Below, piece after piece: positions 40,062 to 48,756 of a stretch of DNA of 64,000 bases. The stretch is from positions 248,001 through 312,000 of the forward strand of contig JAVJOO010000005.1 in NCBI GenBank assembly GCA_040216735.1. Direction: 5' to 3'. Position numbers and translations under genes: made by a program. Under the pieces are notes generated by a model that worked only from the letters and a program-made list of their open reading frames with translations, was not told where the DNA came from and ran no database searches. Source of the DNA: Alphaproteobacteria bacterium (GTDB taxonomy: Bacteria > Pseudomonadota > Alphaproteobacteria > SHVP01). Position 1 is the stretch's first letter, and the number at the start of each line of letters is the position of its first letter.

Positions 40062-41168
40062 GTGTCGCCCTTCGTCGTCGGCCACGCGAAGGGGGAGCAT
40101 TGGCGCGCGGCAAGCCGCGAAGCGACGCGCCAACTCGGAAAACTTCCGACCGACGCTAACGTCGGGTTCGTCTATGTCTCGCAGGAAGCGGGCGCAAACC
40201 TCACCGATATCGTGCGTAATCTCCGGTTCGAGACGGGCATCCAGGATTGGATCGGCGCCGTCGGCATAGGGGTCTGTGGCGACACGAACGAGTATTTTGG
40301 CGTACCGGCGGTCGTCCTTCTCGTCGGCAGCTTTGGCCCTGCCACATTCAAACTTTTCAACACTGAAACGAGCGATCCCGCCGATTGGAGCGCGCCGGGT
40401 GCCAGCGAAGCCTTGGGTGGCGGTTTTGCCATTGTGCACGGCGACCCGGGCAATCGAGACATTCTGAGACTCCTTCCATTTTTTGCGGAAGCGAGCGGCG
40501 CGTTCCTGGCCGGCGGGTTAACCGCGCCCGACGTTCGCCCAGGACAAGTCGCGGGTGACCTAAATGAAGACGGACTCTCCGGCATTCTGTTCTCGCCCGA
40601 GGTCGCCGTGGCCACCGCCGTATCGCAAGGCTGTGTCCTGTCGGGGCCGACGCGCCACATCACCGAATGCGTCCGCAACGTGGCCGTCATGATCGACGAC
40701 CGCCCCGCCCTGGAGATGCTGTATGCCGACGCCGGGGGCACCTACCGCGGCAACCTGAGAGCAGCAGCAGGGAAGGTCTTTGTGGCGTTTCCCGTTGAGG
40801 GTTCCGACCAAGGCGACTATGTCGTACGTAACATTGTCGGCGCAGATGAAGCGCAGGGCGTCATCGGGATCGGTGCACCCCTGGCACCCGGCCAGCCCAT
40901 CGTCTTTTGCAGACGCGACGCGGACGCCGCGCGCCAAGACCTACGTGATCGACTGGTCAAGCTCAAAGCCCGACTACGCGGTACGCCGCGCGGTGCGGTT
41001 TACAGTTCCTGCGTCGCGCGCGGACCACACCTCTTCGAACCCGACGAGGAGGTGGCAATAATCCAAAAAGAACTTGGCAACATACCGTTAGTCGGTTTCT
41101 TCGGATCGGGCGAGATTTCAAACGACCGTCTCTACACCCAAACCGGAGTCTTGAGCGTCTTTGTTTGA
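40062..41168 (+). CDS. FIST domain-containing protein
   Basis: Protein of 368 residues with an N-terminal FIST domain (FVYVSQEAG, GAVGIGVCGDTNEYFGVPAV) and a C-terminal FIST_C domain (RNIVGADEAQGVIGIGAPL and ending GFFGSGEISND with LYTQTGVLSVFV). FIST domains are thought to bind small ligands, perhaps amino acids, and are often fused to signalling modules; here there is none. GTG start at 40062 with AGGAAG upstream. Coupled by distance to the amidase-like gene. Confidence 0.85.
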   Translation: MSPFVVGHAKGEHWRAASREATRQLGKLPTDANVGFVYVSQEAGANLTDIVRNLRFETGIQDWIGAVGIGVCGDTNEYFGVPAVVLLVGSFGPATFKLFNTETSDPADWSAPGASEALGGGFAIVHGDPGNRDILRLLPFFAEASGAFLAGGLTAPDVRPGQVAGDLNEDGLSGILFSPEVAVATAVSQGCVLSGPTRHITECVRNVAVMIDDRPALEMLYADAGGTYRGNLRAAAGKVFVAFPVEGSDQGDYVVRNIVGADEAQGVIGIGAPLAPGQPIVFCRRDADAARQDLRDRLVKLKARLRGTPRGAVYSSCVARGPHLFEPDEEVAIIQKELGNIPLVGFFGSGEISNDRLYTQTGVLSVFV

Positions 41169-41189
41169 CTGGGGTTGCCTGGCTTTAGC

Positions 41190-42182
41190 TCAAGACGCCT
41201 CCGCGTTTGCCGAGCTCGTCACAAACCGGGCGGCTTCCCGGATGACGTTCACCCCGGCACCGGGCCTCGTCGCATTTTCCGCTAAGTAGCGGCGCCATGA
41301 CCGCGCACCCGGGACGCCCTGGAACAGCCCGATCAAGTGACGCGCCATCGTGTTCAAACGCACGCCGTTTTCCAATTCGCGCGCGACGTAGGGCAAAAAT
41401 GACTCGATCGCCGCCGCGACGTCGGTGGCTCCACCTGGGCCCTCGAACAACACGTCATCGACGTCCGCCAAAAGGGACATGTTTTGATAGGCGGCGCGGC
41501 CCATCATGACCCCGTCCACCCGGCCCAAATGCGCGCGGCTTTCGTCCAATGTCACAATCCCGCCATTGATAATCACTTCGAGCGTCGGGCGATCTTCTTT
41601 GAGCCGGTAGACATAGTCGTACTTCAACGGCGGTATTTCACGATTTTCCTTGGGGCTGAGCCCGCTCAGGATCGCCTTGCGGGCGTGAACCACAAAGGTC
41701 TCACAGCCGCCGTCCTGGGCGACCCGGTCGACGAAGTCGCGAAACACTTCATAGTCGTCTTGATCGTCGATACCAATCCGGCATTTCACGGTAACCGGCA
41801 GCGCAACGCGATCGCGCATGGCTCGGACACAGTCCGCGACGAGCGCAGGTTCGGCCATGAGGCAGGCGCCGAATCGAGCGTTCTGCACACGGTCGCTCGG
41901 ACACCCGACGTTGAGATTGATCTCGACGTATCCGAATGCTGCACCGATTTCAGCGCAGTCCGCCAGGGCGGCAGGATCGCTGCCGCCCAACTGAAGCGCG
42001 ACGGGGTGCTCCGACGGATCGAAGGCAAGGTGCCGCTGGCGGTCACCGAAAACGATCGCGCCGGTCGTCACCATTTCGGTGTAAAGCAGCGTGCTGCGCG
42101 ACAACAAGCGCATGAATGCGCGGCAATGACGGTCGGTCCGCTCCATCATCGGCGCGACCGAAAAGGTGCGATCCACCGGCAC
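41190..42182 (-). CDS. dusA: tRNA-dihydrouridine(20/20a) synthase DusA
   Basis: FMN-dependent enzyme of 330 residues that reduces uridine 20/20a of tRNA. The N-terminus FSVAPMMERTDRHCR is the Dus signature; VEINLNVGCPSDRVQNARFG contains the catalytic Cys, and KCRIGIDDQDDYEVF the conserved Lys. FVVHARKAILSGLSPKENRE is characteristic of DusA. I start it at GTG 42182, because GGAGGAAC lies nine bases before and the length then matches the family; the open frame runs to 42296. Converges with the FIST gene. Confidence 0.93.
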   Translation of the reverse strand: MPVDRTFSVAPMMERTDRHCRAFMRLLSRSTLLYTEMVTTGAIVFGDRQRHLAFDPSEHPVALQLGGSDPAALADCAEIGAAFGYVEINLNVGCPSDRVQNARFGACLMAEPALVADCVRAMRDRVALPVTVKCRIGIDDQDDYEVFRDFVDRVAQDGGCETFVVHARKAILSGLSPKENREIPPLKYDYVYRLKEDRPTLEVIINGGIVTLDESRAHLGRVDGVMMGRAAYQNMSLLADVDDVLFEGPGGATDVAAAIESFLPYVARELENGVRLNTMARHLIGLFQGVPGARSWRRYLAENATRPGAGVNVIREAARFVTSSANAEAS

Positions 42183-42262
42183 TACGGCGTTCCTCCGGAG
42201 GTCCCCAGCGACATACCCCCCGCGTTCCGGTTCGCTTCTTTCACGATGTCGGCGAACCTGCT

Positions 42263-43105
42263 TCACAACCCCACCATCTCCTTGCTCATGTCCCATAGTC
42301 GATCTTGGGCTGCTCGATCGTAACTGATCTCGTTCGACCGTACCGCCCGGCAGGCGTCAAAGTAGAGCGCCGTTTGCCCCTCAACCTCCGGCGAGCTTGC
42401 GAGATAGACACTCGTTTCCGCACCTTGCGCAATCGATATGGCATTGCCAAAGCGCATCGCCAGCGCAACCCCGGTGCGTGCAAAGAACCCATTGTTGCGG
42501 CCGAATTGGGATCGCACAAAGCCCGGATGCAGGCAGTTCACGGTAACCCCGGTGCCTTCCAACCGGCGGGCCAACCCATAGGTGAACATCACGTTGGCCA
42601 ACTTCGATCGCGCATAGGCCTTCCATGCACCGAAGCCGCGCTTCAGTTCGAGGTCGTCGAAATCCAGAACGGCACGGCGGTGGGCGATCGAGGCCACGTT
42701 GACAACGCGCGCAGTGCCACTGGCGGTGAGTACGTCCGTCAGCTCATGGGTCAGCAAGAAATAGTTCAAATGGTTCAGAGCGAACGTCATCTCAATCCCG
42801 TCGGCGCTCTCTTCGCGACGAAAGAGAATTGCGCCGGCATTATTGACCAGCACGTCGAGACGCTCGGTCCGCGCCTTGACCTCGGCCGCGAGGCTGCGTA
42901 TGTGCGCCTGCACCGACAAGTCGGCCTGCAAGAACTCGACGGTCGCGTTACCGGTTTGGCGAACGATGTCGGCAACCGCCGCGGCACCCTTCTCCGCATT
43001 GCGTCCAACGATCAGGACGCGCGCGCCTTGCGCAGCGATTCGAAGCGCGGTTTCCTTGCCGATCCCATCGGTCGCGCCTGTCACCAACACCGTCTTGTTC
43101 TTCAT
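42263..43105 (-). CDS. Short-chain dehydrogenase (retinol dehydrogenase-like)
   Basis: SDR of 280 residues: VLVTGATDGIGKETAL (cofactor loop), VLIVGRNAEKG (Arg after the second strand favouring NADP), VLVNNAGAILFR and the catalytic Ser in VVNVASIAH with YARSK. TFALNHLNYFLLTHEL is typical of the retinol dehydrogenase/WWOX-like branch. Its ATG overlaps the final stop of the decayed cyclase gene upstream, so it may originally have been co-transcribed with it. The C-terminal stretch varies in the family. Substrate unknown. Confidence 0.9.
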   Translation of the reverse strand: MKNKTVLVTGATDGIGKETALRIAAQGARVLIVGRNAEKGAAAVADIVRQTGNATVEFLQADLSVQAHIRSLAAEVKARTERLDVLVNNAGAILFRREESADGIEMTFALNHLNYFLLTHELTDVLTASGTARVVNVASIAHRRAVLDFDDLELKRGFGAWKAYARSKLANVMFTYGLARRLEGTGVTVNCLHPGFVRSQFGRNNGFFARTGVALAMRFGNAISIAQGAETSVYLASSPEVEGQTALYFDACRAVRSNEISYDRAAQDRLWDMSKEMVGL

Positions 43106-43696
43106 CGGTCCTGACCCTTCGATGCACTGAGCCTGCGGTGTAGCTGATTCGCCTCGGCAACATCCGCGCTCTCTTCGCCTCCGACAGAGCCAAGAACAAC
43201 ACGGAGGCGGTCGTAAACATCGGCACCACGTTCTTGCCCGTCCAGTAGGTGCGTCAGTCGTGTAATGGCCTGCAACTCCTCACCGGTGGCGCCACGCGTC
43301 GCGGCGAGCGTGGCGCTGCTATATAATCGTTCTCGGCCGCCGCGTCATCGCCCAACGCGCGGTGGGCATTGCCCTGCACAGTGAGGGCGATCGGGCGAAA
43401 CTGAGTCTGCGGACCCGTATCGATCCGCGTCAGCGCTTCCCCAATCAGAACTAAGGCATCGGCGGCCCGTAGTAGCGCGCCGATTCCGCGAAGAGTCCCC
43501 GTCCGAGTACCCCGGGTTCGGTGTCCGCCCTAAGAAACTTCTTTCGGTGCCCAAGGCTGAGCCCGAGTTCCCGAAGATCGTCGTTATTGAGTTCTGCCGC
43601 GACGTCGAGATCGACATCGTTCTCTGCAAAAACGTCGGCGTACTGCCCCAGGCCGATCGCGACCAGCCAGTCCTTTGTTGTGGGTAACTCTGTCAT
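43102..43696 (-). pseudogene. Decayed adenylate/guanylate cyclase: SAM domain and C-terminal TPR remnant
   Basis: The first part, from ATG 43696, encodes MTELPTTKDWLVAIGLGQYA and ends LGLSLGHRKKFLRA, the SAM domain that begins many class III cyclases with AAA and TPR regions. Instead of the expected 900 or so further residues, the frame goes into ADTEPG and stops at 43451. The remaining sequence still encodes pieces of the TPR-rich C-terminus in other frames: ALLRAADALVLIGEALTRID and QGNAHRALGDDAAAENDY in one, then ATRGATGEELQAITRLTHLL and ADVYDRLRVVLGSVGG in another after a shift near 43320. The catalytic core is deleted, so this is a relic. Confidence 0.75.
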
Positions 43697-43742
43697 TGCG
43701 GATCTGCGATCTTTCGCGCCGCTTCGGATGGGCCGAAACCTA

Positions 43743-44867
43743 TCACAACCCCGCGCGAAACCGCAGGCGAGCTTCTGCGGCGAGGTCGTGGGTGGTTTGG
43801 CGAAGCTGGCCGGGTCGCGGCGCATCTCGCAAGGTTGTGAACCAATGCGTTGGCGGCGCACGCCCAGCCGCCCGCGCCCAGGTCAACGAACGCAGGAAGT
43901 TCTCGGCTGCGCCATCGAGTGTGTCGGGGATCACGTGGCCGTTCAGAATCCCCCATATGCCGGTCCAGCACCGCGCCACGCTCCAGGGATTATAGCCACC
44001 CCCACCAACCACAAGACAGCGCGGCACCATCGGAACGACGGCACGAACCACTTCCCAAATCGCGTTGTTCGACAGGTCGAGTTTGGAAAGGGGATCTTCG
44101 GCGAGTGCATCCGCCCCGGTTTGCAAGAATAGGACTTGGGGTTGAAAACGCTCGATGACCGGGATGACGACCTCATCGTGGAGATACGCCATTTCCGTGT
44201 CATTGAAGCCCGGCGCGACCGGCAGGTTCAGCGCCGATCCACCCGCGGTGTCATGGGCCGGGCCGGTATTAGGCCAGCGCCCGGCTTCGTGAATCGAAAC
44301 GGTTAGTATCCGCGGATCGCCGTGGAACGCATCTTGGACACCGTCGCAGTGGTGCGCATCGATGTCGAGGTAAAGCACGCGCTCGAAGCCCCGTTCAAGG
44401 AATGCCAATAGGCCGATCGCCGGATCGTTCAAATAGCAAAACCCGCTCGCGTGACCTGGCCTGCCATGGTGGGTTCCCCCTGCGGGGCTATAGACGACCC
44501 CCTCCTCCGCCGCGAGCAACTCGACCGCTGTCAGAGTTGCGCCACACGCGGTCGCCGGTCGGCTGAAGATTTCGCGGAAAATGGGGTTACCGTTCAGTCC
44601 GATATTGTAGCGGCGTCGTTCATCGAGCGAGAGCGTCTCGCCCCGCTCCGCTCGAACGAGCGCATCGACATAGTCGGGGCGATGGAAGACTTGGAGCTCT
44701 TCCCGCGTTGCAACCCGACTCTCAATATAGCGCGCCTCGTCCATCCACCCCAACGCTCGGCACAAATCCATGACCGCCGACACCCGGGGGATCGCCAATG
44801 GATGCCTGTCGCCGTATCGCGACCTGCGATAGATCTCATTTCCGATGAAGATCGGTGCGCGGGTCAT
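43743..44867 (-). CDS. Histone deacetylase family protein (AcuC/acetylpolyamine amidohydrolase-like)
   Basis: Zinc-dependent deacetylase fold of 374 residues. The active-site segments are HHGRPGHASGFCYLNDPAIG (catalytic His pair) and LYLDIDAHHCDGVQDAF (zinc Asp and His), with a second Asp in LQTGADALAEDPL and GGGGYN near the end. Bacterial members deacetylate acetyl-CoA synthetase, polyamines or other small amides. Start at ATG 44867 with GGAGAAC upstream; the frame is open to 45041. Divergent from the isochorismatase-like gene at 45066. Confidence 0.88.
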   Translation of the reverse strand: MTRAPIFIGNEIYRRSRYGDRHPLAIPRVSAVMDLCRALGWMDEARYIESRVATREELQVFHRPDYVDALVRAERGETLSLDERRRYNIGLNGNPIFREIFSRPATACGATLTAVELLAAEEGVVYSPAGGTHHGRPGHASGFCYLNDPAIGLLAFLERGFERVLYLDIDAHHCDGVQDAFHGDPRILTVSIHEAGRWPNTGPAHDTAGGSALNLPVAPGFNDTEMAYLHDEVVIPVIERFQPQVLFLQTGADALAEDPLSKLDLSNNAIWEVVRAVVPMVPRCLVVGGGGYNPWSVARCWTGIWGILNGHVIPDTLDGAAENFLRSLTWARAAGRAPPTHWFTTLRDAPRPGQLRQTTHDLAAEARLRFRAGL

Positions 44868-45065
44868 CGCGGTTCTCCGGCGCAGAGACCCCGCAGAGTC
44901 AAGAATGGAACCACCACGCGCATAGGCACATTTACTCTCCAAGGCCGATTCTTCCGGCAAAGCGCCGATTCGCAACTTCGATGTCGCGAATTGGCATCGG
45001 TGCCTTTTTCGCTCACACGATTCGTGCCATAACCGCGGCAATACAGGAACGCCGTGGAGAAAAAC

Positions 45066-45767
45066 ATGCCGACGCCAGACGAAGTTCGCAAAGCGCTAGA
45101 AGTCATTTTCGCTGCCGATTCGGAGATATATCAGTCACGTGGCTTCCAACGCCGCATCGGGTACGGCAAGCGTCCGGCGCTGATCCATATCGACCTGGCA
45201 AACGGATGGACCCGTCCGGGCAATCCGTTTTCGTGCGACGGTATGGACGTCATCATACCGGCCGTCCAGCGCCTGAACGAAGCGGCACGCAAGAAACGGG
45301 TCCCGATCGTCTACACAACGACCGCCTACAACGTGACCGATTCGGTCAACACCGATATGGGCCTGTGGCATTTGAAGATTCCCACGGAAGTACTCAACCT
45401 CTCCAAAAAGGAAGACGTCGCCATCGACGACCGCATCGCACCGGCGCCAGGCGACCAAGTCATCGTCAAGAAACGGGCGAGCGGCTTTCACGGGACATAT
45501 CTGTCGAGCTTCCTCAAAGCGAACGGCATCGACACGGTTATTATCACCGGTGTCACCATGGCAGGATGCGTGCGCCATACGACGGAAGACGCCATCGCCG
45601 AGGGCTTCCGCCCGATCGTCGTGCGCGAGGCCGTTGGCGACCGCGTCCCGGGCGTTGTCGAATGGAATCTTTTCGATATCGATTCGAAGTTCGGTGACGT
45701 CGAGTCCGTCGACGATGTTGTCAAGTATCTCGAGGGAATCGAACCCTATCCGATCCCCAACGCCTAG
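45066..45767 (+). CDS. Isochorismatase family hydrolase (N-carbamoylsarcosine amidase-like)
   Basis: Cysteine hydrolase of 233 residues. Asp in PALIHIDLANGWTRPGN, Lys in VIVKKRASGFHGTYLSS and Cys in VIITGVTMAGCVRHTTEDA form the catalytic set. The N-terminal 35 residues (PTPDEVRKALEVIFAADSEI) are an extra helix pair. It is close in motif detail to the hydrolase at 39420. GGAG precedes ATG 45066. Its stop TAG shares CTAG (45764-45767) with the MipA/OmpV gene on the other strand. Confidence 0.9.
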   Translation: MPTPDEVRKALEVIFAADSEIYQSRGFQRRIGYGKRPALIHIDLANGWTRPGNPFSCDGMDVIIPAVQRLNEAARKKRVPIVYTTTAYNVTDSVNTDMGLWHLKIPTEVLNLSKKEDVAIDDRIAPAPGDQVIVKKRASGFHGTYLSSFLKANGIDTVIITGVTMAGCVRHTTEDAIAEGFRPIVVREAVGDRVPGVVEWNLFDIDSKFGDVESVDDVVKYLEGIEPYPIPNA

Positions 45768-46651
45768 GGGTGGGCCCGGGCGCTCGACTGGTAGAGAGAC
45801 CAAACGAGCGCGGCGCCCAAACCAAAGGTCGCTTCATCTTTGAAAAGCGGGCTGTCGGCATTCTCGGCGCCGCCGTGAAATTCCGCGCGAAACGCCATCA
45901 ATACGTTCAGCCGGTCGCCGAGCGATTTAACCAACGACAGTTGGGTCTGTGCCCCGAGATAGCCCGCCTTGGCATCGAAGGCGGGCCTACCGGCAGCAAC
46001 GAACCGCGGCTCGACTTCGTAGAAATAGTCCATGAGGTCTTCGCTCGCGAAGGTCACTCCTGCCGATACTTTCACTTCCAGATCTTGCTGAAGAAAATTC
46101 TCGTGCTGGTAGGCGATCTCAGGTTCGAATACGTAGCCCCGCCCATCGAGCCGAGAAAAGTCGGTCGAGAAGACAGCACGAACCGGTAGTTCGATATCGA
46201 TTTTGGCGGAATGGGCGGCTCTAGCGACGGTCCATTGAACCCTAGGCCCTATCTCGCCCATCCAATCGAGATCCGGCATGCCGCGGCGAGCTGTGTTCTT
46301 GTCTGAATCCGACGAGAATGCCCCGTCGAGACTGAGATCGAATTCGAAGCGGTCGGTCTTGACCAACCGGCTGCGAAGCAGACCCTTCTCGTCGCTCCGC
46401 AGAATCTTGCCGCGGTACGCCACAAAGGGCAGAACCAGACCCTTGAGATGGCTCTGACCGGCTGCGGGATAGTCCGGCAGGTACGCGCCACCAAGCGCCA
46501 CACCAGCCTCGAAAAGCGGCTTGGGAGGCTTCGGCGGTGCCGCCCGGGTTAGGTCGTGCCACTCTTTCCCCGCATACGCCGTGGGGGAAATGAGACACAA
46601 AGCGAGCGCCGCAGCAATGAAGAGCCCACCGTTCCAATACGACCGGTCCAT
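45764..46651 (-). CDS. MipA/OmpV family outer membrane protein
   Basis: Predicted outer-membrane beta barrel of about 295 residues. Signal peptide from MDRSYWNGGLFIAAALALCL with cleavage near TAYAGK. The family marks are FEAGVALGGAYLPDYPAAGQ, LPFVAYRGKILRSDEKG, and the C-terminal alternation of aromatic and small residues ending FGLGAALVWSLYQ. I prefer ATG 46651, five bases after the preceding gene's stop, because the signal peptide begins there; ATG 46672 would overlap that gene. MipA is a murein-enzyme scaffold in E. coli, but most relatives are uncharacterised barrels. Confidence 0.85.
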   Translation of the reverse strand: MDRSYWNGGLFIAAALALCLISPTAYAGKEWHDLTRAAPPKPPKPLFEAGVALGGAYLPDYPAAGQSHLKGLVLPFVAYRGKILRSDEKGLLRSRLVKTDRFEFDLSLDGAFSSDSDKNTARRGMPDLDWMGEIGPRVQWTVARAAHSAKIDIELPVRAVFSTDFSRLDGRGYVFEPEIAYQHENFLQQDLEVKVSAGVTFASEDLMDYFYEVEPRFVAAGRPAFDAKAGYLGAQTQLSLVKSLGDRLNVLMAFRAEFHGGAENADSPLFKDEATFGLGAALVWSLYQSSARAHP

Positions 46652-46655
46652 CGGG

Positions 46656-47414
46656 CTAACGACCGGCAACATCGAGAAGATGAGTCCGCTTTTTTAGGAA
46701 CCGCAACGACAGAAAGGCGACCGATGCCGCCGCCAAACCGATCAACCAGTCGGAGTCTTGGGTGAACCAAGTCCGGAGCGTCTCGCCGCGCAAGACCGTA
46801 TCGGAGAGGAATTCTACAACCACGAAATAGGCGAACAAAAGGTAGGCCGTCCCGTATTCGCGGCGCAACGTGGTGCGCCAGGAGAACGGCATGTCGGGCC
46901 GCTGCCAACGCAACAGGGCGGGAAAAAACGCGGGCGTCGTTTGAGCCCACTGTTCGTAAGTCCGGCCGAACTTATTTTGCAGGAACGCCTCCTCCGTCAT
47001 CATGATGCGCTCGTAATAGACTGCGAAGGCGAACGCACCGATCAACGGAAACCACCAGACTTTGAGCGCGACAAGGAAGCCAAGAAAGATCAAGAAATTG
47101 GCGAGGTAAAGAGGGTGGCGCACTATCGAGTAGAGCCCCGTGGTATTTAGTTGATTGGCGCGCTGGAGACGGGTGTTCCGCCCCGACGTCCCCGCCGGAG
47201 CAAAACCGACGGTCACGGCACGTACGAGCAGGCCGATCACCGAAATCGCGATAGATACGAACTCCCACGAATCGTCGATTCGCTCACCGAGCTGCCCGAC
47301 ATAGTCCCGCGCACCGTAAACGGCTGCAATCGCGAACGGGGCTATGATCAGCGGGAGAAAGCTCCGCCAACGGAATAGCCACGCACCTTGCTTTTCGAAG
47401 GCCTCTTTCAACAT
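46656..47414 (-). CDS. Integral membrane methyltransferase (isoprenylcysteine methyltransferase-like)
   Basis: Membrane protein of 252 residues with about six helices. The motif TTGLYSIVRHPLYLANFLIF and the later EEAFLQNKFGRTYEQWAQTT are the SAM- and substrate-binding elements of the ICMT/phospholipid methyltransferase fold. The N-terminal helix pair (WRSFLPLIIAPFAIAAVYGA) is additional. It is followed by the MipA/OmpV gene on the same strand, probably as one unit. Possible substrates are lipids or quinone-like compounds. A strong hairpin lies 29 bases before its ATG. Confidence 0.85.
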   Translation of the reverse strand: MLKEAFEKQGAWLFRWRSFLPLIIAPFAIAAVYGARDYVGQLGERIDDSWEFVSIAISVIGLLVRAVTVGFAPAGTSGRNTRLQRANQLNTTGLYSIVRHPLYLANFLIFLGFLVALKVWWFPLIGAFAFAVYYERIMMTEEAFLQNKFGRTYEQWAQTTPAFFPALLRWQRPDMPFSWRTTLRREYGTAYLLFAYFVVVEFLSDTVLRGETLRTWFTQDSDWLIGLAAASVAFLSLRFLKKRTHLLDVAGR

Positions 47415-47442
47415 TGCGCCACTTTCTTGACCGCGTCAGGAG

Positions 47443-47470
47443 CGCCCTAAGCTGCGCCCAGCTTAGGGCG
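47443..47470. repeat. Perfect 11-bp hairpin upstream of the membrane methyltransferase gene
   Basis: CGCCCTAAGCT (47443-47453) and AGCTTAGGGCG (47460-47470) with a 6-base loop. No T-run on either side, so it is not a standard terminator. It lies in the 5' region of the minus-strand methyltransferase and about 140 bases before arsC; it may be an operator or a leader hairpin. Confidence 0.6.
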
Positions 47471-47609
47471 ACCGCAATCGAAATCATCAGTGCCGCGACG
47501 ATTTGCCCGCGTCCGCGAGCCGCGCCAAAATGTCCGAGAATGACCCGGCAGTACCTCCGTTCTTTCGACGGCAACGCCCGCTGCGGGAACACCCTTTGAA
47601 GGAAACCCC

Positions 47610-47957
47610 ATGACCGTCACCATCTATCACAATCCTCGGTGTAGCAAATCCCGCCAGACCCTCGCGCTCCTCGAAGAACGGGGGATCAATCCGCATGTCG
47701 TCGAATACCTAAAGACACCGCCAAGCGCCGCCGATCTAAAGGACATCCTCGCCAAGCTTGGGATGGCGCCGCGCGACCTGATGCGCAAGAAGGAACCGCC
47801 CTACATCGCCCTCGGATTGGCGGACTCTAACAAGACGTCCGCTGCCTTGATCGCGGCCATGGTCGACAACCCGGTTTTGATCGAACGGCCTATCGTGTTG
47901 GCCGGGGGAAAGGCCGCCATCGGCCGACCGCCAGAGGACGTCTTAAAAATCCTTTAG
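47610..47957 (+). CDS. arsC: Arsenate reductase family protein (glutaredoxin-coupled type)
   Basis: Thioredoxin-fold protein of 115 residues. The catalytic Cys is in YHNPRCSKSRQTL and the conserved Arg region is LIERPIVLAGGKAAIGRPPE, both typical of ArsC reductases that use glutathione and glutaredoxin to reduce arsenate to arsenite. GAAGGAAAC precedes the ATG. No arsenite pump (ArsB/Acr3) or ArsR regulator is adjacent, so it may be a stand-alone housekeeping copy. Converges with the RraA-like gene after 25 bases. Confidence 0.9.
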   Translation: MTVTIYHNPRCSKSRQTLALLEERGINPHVVEYLKTPPSAADLKDILAKLGMAPRDLMRKKEPPYIALGLADSNKTSAALIAAMVDNPVLIERPIVLAGGKAAIGRPPEDVLKIL

Positions 47958-47982
47958 CACGACGGCGGGGCGCTCGCGGCTC

Positions 47983-48657
47983 CTATCCCCACTCGACACC
48001 CGGCAGGGCACGGAGCCGATCTTCGGAATCGGTGCGATTGCGATACGGTTCCGGATTGGCACGTCCGACACCCGATTTTGCACCGGCTTTTTCCGAGTCG
48101 GCAACGATTGCCGCCGCGCTATCCTTCGGTAACACGACGACACCGTCGATGTCGCCCAGAACGATATCGCCGGGATTCACGATGACCCCACCACAGGCGA
48201 CCGGGCAGTTCAGCCAACCCGGGCGGTCCTGTCCGGTGGTGATCGGTGCAGTCCCCCGCGCGAAGACCGGAATGCCTTCGCGGTCGATCAACAAATCCGC
48301 GGTCAGCGCCATCCCGTCCAGGACGATCCCGACGCACCCGGCCTCCTTCGCCGCGCCGGCCATCGACGCGCCCCAGCACGCAACATCGGTGCGCCCGCCG
48401 CCATCGACGACAAGAACATCACCGGGCCGCACGTACTTTGCCGCAACGTAGCCCATCAACAGGTCTTCGCTGAACTCAGGACGAACCGTGAACGCCGGGC
48501 CGCACACCCGCCATTTGCGGAAGAGCGGCTTGATTGCGGTGTCCACGATCTGCCGCGGACCGGCAAAACCACCCGTCACCGCAACGAACGTCTGCGAGAC
48601 CCGTCTGACAAGATCGGCCGGTGGGCGTTCGAAATCGGTTACTACGCGATAGGTCAT
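47983..48657 (-). CDS. RraA-like / demethylmenaquinone methyltransferase-like protein
   Basis: RraA-fold protein of 224 residues. KPLFRKWRVCGPAFTV, then VRPGDVLVVDGGGRTDVACW and GASMAGAAKEAGCVGIVLDG, are the family core. In aldolase members (4-hydroxy-4-methyl-2-oxoglutarate aldolase) the next residues are usually an Arg-Asp pair; here the stretch reads DGMALTADLLIDREGIPVFA and lacks it, so aldolase activity is doubtful. Start at ATG 48657 with GGGAGGA upstream. Divergent from the ABC transporter operon. Despite its common name, it is not a methyltransferase. Confidence 0.85.
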   Translation of the reverse strand: MTYRVVTDFERPPADLVRRVSQTFVAVTGGFAGPRQIVDTAIKPLFRKWRVCGPAFTVRPEFSEDLLMGYVAAKYVRPGDVLVVDGGGRTDVACWGASMAGAAKEAGCVGIVLDGMALTADLLIDREGIPVFARGTAPITTGQDRPGWLNCPVACGGVIVNPGDIVLGDIDGVVVLPKDSAAAIVADSEKAGAKSGVGRANPEPYRNRTDSEDRLRALPGVEWG

Positions 48658-48756
48658 GGTGTCCTCCCTCGGCCCGATCATACATCAAGCAGCCGTTCGC
48701 ATAGACGCGGTCGCTTGCCGTGTTAGGATCGCGCGAATCACCGAGGGTCCCAGGCT

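Noticed and set aside
43345-43629. 94-codon frame inside the cyclase relic
   Set aside because: Ser/Arg-rich shadow frame; the relic's true pieces are in the other two frames, where SAM and TPR-like sequences are recognisable.
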